Shown here one piece after another: positions 41,939-52,458 of a DNA stretch of 64,000 bases. The notes under the pieces were generated by a model. That model was not told where the DNA came from. It was given only the letters and a program-made list of their open reading frames with translations, and made no database searches. The DNA comes from Anthostomella pinea (Eukaryota; Ascomycota; Sordariomycetes; Xylariales; Xylariaceae): NCBI GenBank assembly GCA_963556695.1, contig CAUWAG010000003.1:4216001-4280000 (forward strand). Direction: 5' to 3'. Position 1 is the stretch's first letter, and every line of letters starts with the position of its first letter. The position numbers and the translations under genes were made by a program.

Positions 41939-44900
41939 GCTCCCCCGGGTCCCTAATCGGGGACAAGGCGGTCAGAGGCACCGCAGACAGAGGACCAGTT
42001 CTCTAAGAATAGCACAGGGAAACGTCCAAAAGATGCACGAATCACATGCGGCTTTCTTGCAGAACTGTTGCGAGGCGGACATAGACGTGGTCCTAATTCA
42101 AGAACCGTGGGCAAGCATAGACGGGAAGAGTCGGTTTAGTTCCCACCCTCAATACAATACATACGTGCCGGTAGACCACTGGGAGGGTGTATCTGACAGG
42201 CCAAGAGTTCTATCATACGTACGGAAAGGCGCCGGACTCGAGACACAATAAAGCAGGCCAGCCCTAACCAGAGACATTATCTGGCTCACAATAAACGGAG
42301 TCACACTTATGAACTTCTACCGCCAAGGAGAGGAAGCACTAGACCTGCTGCTTGCCTGGCTACCTTCTGCCCCCTGTGTAGTGGCAGGGGATTTCAACGC
42401 AAACGACCCTTCGTGGGAACCAGGAATGTCAGGCAGAGCCCGAGGCAGGGAAATTGCACAGTGGGCAGCAGAAAACCAGCTCATATACATTGGAGAACCA
42501 GGAGTCCCTACACACGACGGTGGGCACGTCCTTGACCTGACCTTCTCGAACATCCCCTTCGCAACCGCTGTAGTTAACTACGCCTTACACGCAGCCGCAG
42601 ACCACTGCCCACTGCAAATTACGATCCCAGCTGAAGGCAGACGACGAGCGGTCCAACAGAGATACACGGTACCGGATGACAAACTACCAGAGTTCTGTGA
42701 AATAATACGGATGGGAACCCCGCTTCCAAGTCTTAACTCCAACCCTACATCAGAAGAACTTAATAAAGTTGCTTCCGTTATTATAGCCCTTCTCACGCTG
42801 GCTCTCGAGACGGTCGGCAACAAGCCGAAAGGGGGGAAAATCAACGCACCCTGGTGGAGCGACAAGTGCAAAGAAGCGAAAAAGACCTATAAGATGGCGA
42901 TGAGACGATTTGGGAAAAACACCTCCACAAAAGAAAAGCGCGCGTTCCGGGCGGTGGTACGAGAGGCAAAAAGACAGTACTGGAAAGCCCGAATCGAGGA
43001 CGTACAAAAAGACTCGGACCTCTTCAGGATAATCAACTGGCATAAACTGGGTCCGGCTATCAAAACACCGCCACTGAAGGTTGGCAATTCGATAATAGAA
43101 GGCACCAAGGAGAAGGCATACGCCCTCAAGACTGCCTTACTGGACAGGCACTCGGCCGAAGATGACCTCGAATACGACCCGCTGAAGATTCCCACCGTCC
43201 CTTGTGCTACACTAGAATGGGATTTCACGATATCGCCAACCGAACTCGCCATGATGGTTCTCACAAAGAATACAGCCCCTGGAATAGACTCACTCTCAAC
43301 ACGGCTCCTCAAGGCGGCATGGGTCCACCTAGCAGAGCCGATCCGGCTTCTATTCCAGGCCTGCCTCAAGATAGGGCACCATCCCACCCCTTTCAAGACG
43401 GCAGAGGTAGTAATACTCAAGACACCAGGGAAGAAGGACTATACCACCACGAAATCCTACAGGCCGATTGCGCTTCTGTCATGCCTTGGGAAAGGCCTCG
43501 AGAGGCTAGTTGCGAAGCGGATGGCAACAACAGCCCTACTTAGCGATGTGATCAGCCCAAACCAAATAGGGGCCCTCCCTAAACGCTCCGCGGTCGACCT
43601 TACTGCTGCCGTTACACACGATATCGAAATGGCATTAGAATCTGGACTGAAAGCCCTTCTCGTCACCCTGGACGTACAAGGGGCGTTTGATGCGGTACTC
43701 CGACGGAGACTGTTCCTCAGGCTCCGCCAACAGGGCTGGGCACCAGCCTTAATAAAATGGGTGGACTCCTTCCTATCGGACAGAACCGCCCGAATCAGAC
43801 TAGAAGACGTCACTACCGAGGAATTCGGACTGAGCTGTGGGCTCCCACAAGGATCACCAGCTTCCCCGATCCTCTTTATGCTATATATTGCGGTTATCTT
43901 CTTAGAGGACAAGGATAACAGATTCGGATATGCAGACGATGTAGGCATCCGAATAGTAGGCAAGACCACCGCCGAACTAGCAGCCAAGGCAGCCAGCATG
44001 GTAGACAACATCCTCCGCTGGGGCCTGAACAACAAAGTCACCTTTGAAGACTCCAAGGCTGAAGCAATCTACTTTGACACTGGGAGGAGACCTATCACAC
44101 CAGAAATAGTCACTCCCGGAGGCTTCACCATCAAACCAGCACAGCCAGTGAAAGGGGCGGTAGTCCGTTGGCTAGGGATTTTCTTCGACAGGTCCCTAAA
44201 GTTCCGGGAGCATATCAAAAGACGGGCAGCCACAGGCATCTTCGTGGCCAGACATATTCGAAGTCTTGCAAATTCCGTCAGAGGACCCCTAGCAGCAGCC
44301 CTCCGTAAGGCAGTAATTGCCTGCGTGATCCCCACCATGACCTATGGAGCAGAGGTCTGGGGGGCTGGGAACTACAAGAGAGCAGGAAACGGCCAGGCCC
44401 GCGACGTGAGCACCCGCCAGAACGGCCACTCGGACGACCTCGAGAGAGTCCTCACAGAGGCCATCAGAGGGATTCTCCCGGTCTGGAGAACCACACCAAA
44501 GAAGGTACTCTTTAAGGAATCAGGCCTACCAACGGTACAAACCATACTTAGCAAGATCCGGATGCGGTTCAGCCTAAGAATCAGAGCCATGGATAGCAAG
44601 CACCCCTTGGTCCGCTGTGTTACAGCCCGGAACCCTACCGTGATCAGAGGCCTGAGGGGTCTGGTCAGGTTGACCGCAAGGACACGGCTCCAAAGGACAT
44701 ATGAACTCACACCGGATTTCCCAAGGCCGATCCTAACGAAACTAAGGTATGCAAAAAACGCTGGCAAAGCTATTATAACAAGAAACAAAACCGAGAAAGT
44801 TAAAGTCTTTACAGACTGGCTAAAATTGCTACTACCCTCACACGTAGTTATTTATTCAGATGGCTCGAAATCCCCAGAGGGGGCAGTAGGCTACGGATAC

Positions 44901-45740
44901 GTGATCTATAGAGGCCGGACAAAGATGGCCTCGGGCTGTGGCAGACTGTGTCACCCAGCTGAGGTCTTTGACGGCGAGGCCGAAGGGGCCCGCCACGCAC
45001 TCAGGCAGGCCCTGAGGCTCAGCAGCGGCGCTCCCATCCACGTGTGCCTGGATAACACAGCAGTGATCTCCGGACTGTGGGGGGAACCAGCTCAGAGCTC
45101 CCAAGAAGCTTTCCTGGAATTCCATGAAATCTCGGACACGTATGCCGACGTACAGGTCCGGTGGGTGCCAGGGCACATGGACATCCGAGGCAACAAAGAG
45201 GCCGACAAGAAAGCCAAGGAAGGCACTACCTTACCAATCCCGCCCGGGGCCCAACCGACGCTTGCAGGCGTTCTAGGCCTCCTCAATGAGAAGATTCGGA
45301 GTGAACACCAGCAATGGTGGGACGAGAACATTACGGAAAAATACAAACTTCTCGGCATTCAAAAAACCACACTCAAATGCCCTGAAGAGCTCAAGCTAAA
45401 CAGGCCAACGCTCCACAGGCTGATCGCATCCAGAACTGGCCACGGAGACTTCAACTGGTACCACAGGAAGTTCAAGCACGAAGAACACTATAACTGCTCT
45501 TGCGGGAGAATCAAAACGCGAGACCACTTTGCTTTCTGCAAAGGAGCCCTTGCCAAATGGTCTGGGTGGCCACGAAAAAACCGCGGGCAGAACGAAGAAC
45601 CAGAACCTGAAGGCAGGGCCTACTGGCAATGGCTAGTGACGCACCCGAAGGAATTCGGAGATTTCTGCAAGTGGACAAATTTCTACACAAAAGTCTGCCC
45701 CAGGGTCACAGAACATCAGTTCACTGAAAACCAGGTGTAA
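41895..45740 (+). pseudogene. LINE B ORF2 with a single in-frame stop
   Basis: The 1281-codon frame is intact except for TAA at 42,249-42,251 in the endonuclease domain. Domains in order: endonuclease (QEPW, AGDFNANDPSWEPG, DHCPLQ), reverse transcriptase (TPGKKDYTTTKSYRPIALLS, LPQGSPASPILFML, catalytic GYADD near residue 678), RNase H (YSDGSKSPEGAVG near 985, CLDNTAVI, WVPGHMDIRGNKEADKKAKEG) and a terminal CSCGRIKTRDHFAFC motif. The stop sits where LINE A2 has a leucine and follows CAA; a single point mutation explains it. Readthrough or reversal would give a complete protein, so inactivation appears recent. Confidence 0.9.
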
Positions 45741-46115
45741 CTACACCTATTACCATATTTCTTTATGTCATTATATTCTTCCAGCCTGTAGCCTATTGGA
45801 CGCAAGGCATTACCATGTTGAAGCGAGAGGAACCCCTCGACGCTGTTCGGACCACTGACTACGAGCAAGATATCACAGAGCACGAGCCCAAATGGCGGGG
45901 CCAACGGAAACTGACAGAATACTATGTGTGCCCTCGAGGTTAGATTTGCAGGTTATCATGGGGATTAGGGAGTTAGGCCCATCTTCCCGTACAGTAAGTC
46001 TTGTATAGTAGCCCCTGAGATAGTCACCTGCACGCCAAATGTCCTGAAGGATCCAGGGCCTAGAGCCCTTACGGCGTTAAATAAACAAACAAAAAAAAAA
46101 AAAAAAAAAAAACCC

Positions 46116-46126
46116 GCCGGAGCATG
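46116..46126. repeat. LINE B target-site duplication, right
   Basis: GCCGGAGCATG, three bases after the poly-A tract. Confidence 0.85.
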
Positions 46127-47309
46127 AGAATGAACGAAGTTCATTGGACCAATGCCTGATCCAGTCAACATGTACTCAGACCCGGGTTTCCATTTGAGAG
46201 GGTAGTTATGCAGCCCAATATCTCAGGCCACCGCTATCGGGCTTAGTACGGGGGATGCCATACGATTTCAGATCATCATGCCCCTCGTAGCTGGATACAA
46301 TCATCGCAGTCAACTGAATAGACAGCTTATCCGTACATGATGGCCATGAGTTACCTTCCGAGTTTGTGTGTAGACGCCATACAAATTCATACCATCGTGT
46401 CCCTGGCAGCTGGGCGGCCGCTGGGCTGGACCTGTTGGTGAGCTTGGTGGTCAGCCCGTCCCGCCTACTGTGACACGGTGACGCCAATCAGTACCATTTC
46501 TACGGCGACTGCGGCAGGCGTTCCAGTCTCTCTGGGTCCGACGGCATTGGGTTTCGCAATCGTCAGCGACGATGTACCACTCGAAGAGCCGGAAGTCGAC
46601 GTTGTCAAAGTCGGGGTCGTTGAAGCATTGCTACAGCCAGTGCTAATATTGCGTCCTATCACGGGGCCAATTCAAGACACAGGACGTAAATTCCTATTGA
46701 TAATCGCAACAATAAGAAGTTAGCGATATCGCCAATGCCCGCAGGACTTATATCTGACCCAATAGGCCCACTTACCCAATCCCTAAAAGGTAGAACTAGG
46801 TACGGTGCACGGAGACTTCTAGAAGTGCCATGTATTCATTCCTACCCCATCTTGACATATTAGGCGTGAAGATGAAGACGGTAAATGCGGTAAGAAGACT
46901 CTTTTTCTCTATTTCAGGCATCAACGACGTTTCCCACCATGCGTTGTCACCGAAATCAGGGCCGTCTACTCCAACTCCTCTGGTCCGAAGCTCTTGTCCC
47001 ACCTCCCTCAATGGCCAAGGCAAGGTTCTGTTTACATCGAAGCCATAGGTTAAGGCGCGAAGCGCAAAATCGTGGAATGATGAATGACAGAACAAGCGGT
47101 GAATATTTCACACAGTACTTCGAGAACGCAGAAGAACCATTTGTGTTATTTCCTACCCTGCTCAGCATGAGATTCAAACTCTTGGAATCTATCCATCTAT
47201 CAACCTATCTATCATACACTGTAACACTATCCAAGGCCACCATGACAATCTCTGCTCTTGGCATCTTGCCTTCAACTCGGCGCTAGTCATCCTCGCCCAG
47301 TCTGAGGTC
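46127..47309. other. no clear gene; possible end of a cell-surface protein
   Basis: A minus-strand frame at 46,465-46,662 has a serine/threonine stalk (STTPTLTTSTSGSSSGTSS) and a hydrophobic end (AAVAVEMVLIGVTVS), like the C-terminus of a GPI-anchored fungal wall protein, but no upstream part was identified. Confidence 0.35.
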
Positions 47310-48835
47310 TCAAAGCTTAACTTCCGATTTGAGATCCGAAAGTAGCTTCTTGTTGTCCTTGATTGCTTTGTCACTAATTTCTACACCGGTTTCCACCATC
47401 CTTTTTCCTTGTCAGCGTTTTCCCACCAAGAGCGAGCTTTTGTATATATTTGCATTGAGAACTCTGTGTTGGGGGGTACTTACCAGAAAACAGCGTAATG
47501 GCCCTCGCTGTAAATCTTTTGTTTGTCTTTGAACCCTTGGAGCTTCTGATAGCCTAGAACCTTGAACTTTCCAGCTATGCCATCCACGAAGAGTAGTTCA
47601 CGATACTCGGCTTCATTGTTGAATAATGACAGTATTCGACCAGATTGAGAATAGATAATATAGATGAAACTCCTAGTGTGGAAGTCGTTATTAATACCAC
47701 CGATTCCGACGGACGCGGCTGCAGCTTTTGCTGCCTGAGTCGGACCGCCCTTGCGCATTTTCTGCATGCCTTGATATATATCTGTCTCATGTTAGTTGGC
47801 GTACTCCCCACCCCGTGCGTAGATTGGGGTAGTTCACCGTTAATTGACAACGCATCGTTGCGTTTCCAGTTGGTCAGCACCTCGAGCCTCGATTCGTCTA
47901 GCTTGGTCATTCGCGTCACCAAGCCCTGACTACCGGGAGCTTTTCAGAGGCGAAGTTAGCATTGTTCGTAGAGTGCATTGGCAGTACTTACTAGCTTCCA
48001 ACATTCCCAAGAAATCATCCGACATCACGGTACCCTTCTGCCACAGGCTCGTAGCCTTCTTTACGTCCTCGTCTTTGTAGTCGTTTTTGAAGAGTAACTT
48101 GCGAGTGGTTTTTGTAACATCTTCGCCTTTACCTTGTCGGGTGGCTTGGTCCAGGAATTTGGTGATGGGGTCAGCCTGAACCAAATGGTAGTTGTCTAGT
48201 TTGTCCTTGTCCTCTTCAAGGTACCACTTGAAGAAGTTCTCGCTCATAAGTTGGACCAACGTCTCTTCGTCTCTTGTCAAGTCAGGACGATCATATGTCT
48301 GGCTGAGGTCGCCTGTGGCGAAGCTGTCATATAGATCTGACGGCAAAGGACAGCGCCATAGAGTACCACTTTCCAGAGGTGTTTGCAGACATTCATTAAT
48401 CATTGCAATGATGCCTGCAAGAGTGGTATTTTAGCTTGAACTCTCTAAAAGGTGACGAGTAGGTATGCGCGTATCGAGGACTCAGGCGAGTCGGCCTTTC
48501 GACTTACTGAAATGGTCGAAGTATCGCAGCATTCGCTCAGCGTTTGCTTTCGACATCAAGGCTCCCTCATCGCTGCCATCTTTCAACCTGATCGTGTCAG
48601 TCCCCCCGCTATGCCCTCTCCATCTCCAGGCTTCCTTTCGGCTCGCTAGATAGTATCGTTCATCATCATGGACGCTTTCCGCTTGCTTGATCGACTTGCG
48701 GGTTGGTCAGTGGATGATTCTTCAAAGTCGCGTGAAAGGGCTCACCCAGCCAGCTTCTGACCACACAGGCCTTACGGCTATCGCAAGCAAAAGCAGCCGC
48801 CAGACAAGGTGGAACGCAAACGATCTGGTCGCCAT
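47310..48835 (-). CDS. predicted secreted protein (384 aa, six exons), ADP-ribosyltransferase-like C-terminus
   Basis: Model on the minus strand: 48835-48776, 48694-48508, 48414-47988, 47929-47838, 47781-47484, 47400-47310. All five introns (56-93 nt) have GT...AG ends; donors include GTAAGG, GTAAGT (twice), GTACTG and GTGAAC. The joined frame is open for 384 residues to TGA. Residues 1-20 (MATRSFAFHLVWRLLLLAIA) are a good signal peptide. The middle is charged and helical (ENFFKWYLEEDKDKL). Near the C-terminus IIYSQSGRILSLF, NEAEYRELLF and KFKVLGY resemble the strand and E-x-E region of enterotoxin-like ADP-ribosyltransferases, but no arginine motif typical of their N-terminus was found, so the enzyme call is tentative. 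It lies 1.2 kb from the telomere repeats. A secreted effector-like role is inference. Confidence 0.55.
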
Positions 48836-50024
48836 AATTTGGGCTGGGCACGGCGGAAACAAGATCGATAGACTGACAATGTGGTCCGGAGTGACCTGGA
48901 GAATGGATCAATCATCAAGTACATGACCTCGGCGGGTGGCCCTTGGCTTTAATAAAAACTCTCAGCCTATTGCCGGTGCAAGCAATGCAGCGAAGCTTGT
49001 GGCAAGTATGGGGTATGATGTCAACTCGATCATCCTTCGTCGTTCATCCCTTCGAGAACTGTTTCGGCACCTGGTCAATCCGGACCCAGTGATACCCCTG
49101 TTCTCGAAGGATACCCTCTTCCCAAGACACCGAAGATAGAACATCGCCACGAAGGAGTGGACACGACACGCGCCCTCAGTGATCCAATACCCACCCTTCC
49201 AAGCACAGGCATCGCCTCCTCCGGAGAGAGCATGTCTTAACTTGTCCGGTGAAGAGAGATAGAAGGGGCTAGGATCCAACAAAGAGTCATATCATGGTGG
49301 GGATGGTGACAAGGGGCAGATAACATGATTTTATAAATAACCACGTTGAAGGAATCCCCTTAGTCCATGAGCCCACTCCTATAGTAGGGATAAGGACAGC
49401 AAATCGGCTTAGGAGTAGCCTACCCCCAGGGGCGTTGCAGCATCGGCGGTGCCGTCGAGAGTACCCTTTTGGCGATGACCAGCTTGAGACCAGAGGGCGT
49501 TCTGACAAGGATCCGCGCTCCATGAAGTGGCGAGATCCGTAGTCAAATCCGTGCCCAGTGCGTGACCCCCGAGCTGACCATCATTCTCGATTACCGCCAA
49601 GGACCAGGGTTATTTTGTAGCCTTGGAAGTTAGTGGATTGCCCTGGCGCTGTCACCGACGTGGTGGTGGCTAGGAGCCAGGCAACGTCTGCTTCCTATGA
49701 GAACCTTGACAGTCGGCGAGACCGTACCTATGGTGAAGCTTACACCTATATCCAGCCATGTACATGAAGACTGCGCTACCGCCCTGAAGCGGAGACAGAA
49801 ACCGAGTTCGGATGAAGACATGACGCAGATCCAATGATATACCCTCCTACCCTAACAGCCACCGATATTAGTTTGCTTTTGTCTCTCCAAGCTAGCTGAA
49901 ATTCCCTCTCGATCGACTGCATCTTTGAGCTGTTGGAGGATGTGGATTCCTTCTTCTCTAGTTCGTAGATGCTTGAGAATTGCAGGTAGACTCGTTGGTT
50001 GTTGGCGGTCAACACCACGCCACC
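48836..50024. other. left subtelomeric flank, no recognised gene
   Basis: Open frames at 48,936-49,139 (+) and 49,776-50,018 (-) show no family motif. Unlike the right side of the telomere repeats, there is no transposon scar directly at the junction. Confidence 0.45.
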
Positions 50025-50401
50025 AGGGTTAGGGTTAGGGTTAGGGTTAGGGTTAGGGTTAGGGTTAGGGTTAGAGTTAGAGTTAGAGTTAGGGTTAGGG
50101 TTAGGGTTAGGGTTAGGGTTAGGGTTAGGGTTAGGGTTAGGGTTAGGGTTAGGGTTAGGGTTAGGGTTAGGGTTAGGGTTAGGGTTAGGGTTAGGGTTAG
50201 GGTTAGGGTTAGGGTTAGGGTTAGGGTTAGGGTTAGGGTTAGGGTTAGGGTTAGGGTTAGGCCTAACCCTAACCCTAACCCTAACCCTAACCCTAACCCT
50301 AACCCTAACCCTAACCCTAACCCTAACCCTAACCCTAACCCTAACCCTAACCCTAACCCTAACCCTAACCCTAACCCTAACCCTAACCCTAACCCTAACC
50401 C
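50025..50401. repeat. head-to-head interstitial telomere array
   Basis: The plus strand reads (TTAGGG) for about 237 bp (50,025-50,261), then switches at the palindrome TTAGG/CCTAA to (CCCTAA) for about 140 bp (50,262-50,401). Three adjacent TTAGAG variants occur near 50,071-50,088 in the left arm only. Left subtelomere - G-rich strand - C-rich strand - right subtelomere is the polarity produced when two chromosome ends join. An inverted-read assembly artefact is the main alternative. Confidence 0.97.
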
Positions 50402-51234
50402 AAAATGGTCACGAAAGCCACCATTCCCAGGTCTTTGAGGATTATTGTCAGAACAACGGCATTATCACCCTTTGTATGCCTGCCCACTTGTCACACAGGC
50501 TCCAGCCTCTAGATATCGGCTGTTTTAGCCCGCTCAAACGAGCTTACGGTCACATGATTAAAGATCTCATCCGGCGTCATATAACGCACGTTTCGAAGGA
50601 GGACTTCCTTGCAGCATTTTGTGAAGCACACAACGCTGCTATGACGCCAGGAAACATTCGAGCAGGTTTCAGTGCCACTGGGCTTGTTCCTTTTGACCCA
50701 GAAAGTGTCATTTCAAAGCTGGATACTGTCGCTGCCATACAAACACTGTTGCCAGACCCCAATCTGCCACCCACTACTTGGACTTCGAAGACGCCTACCA
50801 CCATTAACGAAGCGGTAAACCAATCGGTTTATATCCGAAACCGAGTCAGAAATCACCAGGGAAGCTCACCTACATCAATAGTTGATGCGTTGAGCTCGTT
50901 TTCGAAGGCTACATACGGTCTTATGCATAAGGTCGCTTTGGTTGATTCCCGGGTCCGCGAACTAGAAGAGGCCAATCACCTACTAAGTAAACGCCAGAGA
51001 ACAAAAAACAAACGTCTAATGAAAGGAGGAGTACTTTCCGTTGAAGATGCAGTAGATCTTCAGGCTGCAAAGGATGGTACTGAGCTGGCAAAACAGGAAA
51101 TGGGTGAAGGTAGTCGTCGTCTGAGGCGGGCGGCAGCGCGTGGGCGACGGTGTGGCGTTTGCGGCAATACTGGCCATAATGCGCGAACTTGTACAATAGA
51201 GATAGAAACCTCTGAGGAAGAGGAATCCGATTGA
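50402..51234 (+). pseudogene. Fot1-type transposase, 5'-truncated at the telomere repeats
   Basis: Directly after the last CCCTAACCC the frame reads NGHESHHSQVFEDYC, then ITLCMPAHLSHRLQPLDIGC, with the third catalytic aspartate in QPLD. After this come SPLKRAYG, about 190 residues of helical tail, a zinc knuckle CGVCGNTGHNARTC and an acidic end. This is the C-terminal half of a Fot1/pogo-family transposase, clearly different from the 26-kb element. The first two catalytic aspartates are missing. The frame happens to stay open through the telomere repeats (as Leu-Thr and Leu-Gly), but that part is not a real gene. Confidence 0.85.
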
Positions 51235-52270
51235 TTGAATTGAACTGAATGCGTTGTGGTGAAGTTATTTGACATGGCAGTTGGAGAGTTCATGACGAGT
51301 GCCAACTCGCTTGTAATGTCAACTCGCTTGTCAGCTATGTTATTCAGCTTTTCCGTTTCTTTTTAAAATAACAAGTTTCCTGTAAAATGATTTCTTAATT
51401 TTTTTTTTACTGCCGGGCTAGTACTGAAACAAAATACAATTACGGCTTTTATTATAATATGTGACTTGTTAAAAACCACAATCAGTTAAATAAACTTTAC
51501 CTTTACTAATCGTACACTTAACTTAAACCCTACTGTTACGTTTTAATTGAGAAATATAATAACTTTTATTCTTCGTATCATTGTTATTCCCCTCAAAAAT
51601 ACTGTTCTTTTCTTAGTATCTATTATTTTCTTTTTCTTTTTCTTCCCTTTATTTTCTCCTTCTCTTCTTCAAATACCGATCGTTTTCTCTTGATAACAGA
51701 TAAACATAGCAACAAACCAATAAATAAATTACTATGAAAAGCATACTTCTACTATATAAGTCTATGTTGCTACCCCGTTTGTTGTGTCTTCCTTGTACAC
51801 CTTTCGCGATTGCTCTACCCATTGTATATAGTCTCCTTCTTTCTCCGTGTCTATTTCGAATCTTTCTTGAAGCAATTGCTTGATTGTTTTGCTTTCTGTC
51901 GCCAGCATCACCACCCGTAATATCTAATCTATCCACTTGCATGCTGTTTTTCCTTCTTATTTTTCTCCCGTCCTTTCTTTTGTCTCTCCTTGCCTTGCTA
52001 TCGTTCTTTTGCACCACCCTTGCGGCAGCCCATACTTCTAGCAGCAGCTGTATTCTCTGAATCGGACCTTTTGCCGCCACGCTACGTACTCTTGTATCCG
52101 CATTGTGCTGCATTCTCTTGCCATGTGCTTGTACCGCTTTTGCTGCTTATCTTGCCGTCCGTGATAATGCCACATAACGTAACATACCGCACACTTTCCT
52201 TCGATTTCTTGTAGCCAGTTGTGTAGCCGTTGAACTCATTGATATTGTTCTTTTCGGTGCTCCTTAAGCC
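51235..52270. other. AT-rich spacer
   Basis: Very AT-rich between about 51,340 and 51,740. A minus-strand lysine- and arginine-rich frame (51,649-52,113) may be the degraded end or 3' flank of the helicase, but has no motif. Confidence 0.4.
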
Positions 52271-52440
52271 GGTTCGCCGGCTCCCTTTCCGGCTTCCCTT
52301 CCGTCTCTCCTTCCGGCTCCCCTTCCGGCTCTCCTTCTGTCTCCTCTTCCGTCTCCTCTTCCGTCTCCCCTTCCGTCTCCTCTTTCGTCTCTCCCCTTCC
52401 TTAAGAGATATCCCGGCTGCTGCTGCTGCTGCTGCCGCCG
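52271..52440. repeat. 12-bp TCTCCTTCCGTC-type minisatellite and CTG run
   Basis: Imperfect units of CTCC-TTCCG-TCTC repeat about ten times, then six CTG/GCTGCC units. It lies just 3' of the helicase relic. Confidence 0.8.
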
Positions 52441-52458
52441 GTGCGCTGCCGGCAGCGG

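Larger units (their letters stand above)
39965..46115 (+). mobile_element. LINE B: full-length Tad-like non-LTR retrotransposon
   Basis: Flanked by an 11-bp duplication, with a 5' UTR hairpin, ORF1, ORF2 and a 3' UTR ending in 22 adenines (46,091-46,112). The sequence differs strongly from LINE A, including a true poly-A tail. It inserted just downstream of LINE A3. One nonsense codon in ORF2 is the only lesion seen. Confidence 0.92.

Noticed and set aside
49999..50401. Long Leu-Gly/Leu-Thr and Arg-Val/Pro-Asn reading frames across the telomere array
   Set aside because: They are the unavoidable translation of hexamer repeats; only the transposase part after 50,402 has protein similarity.
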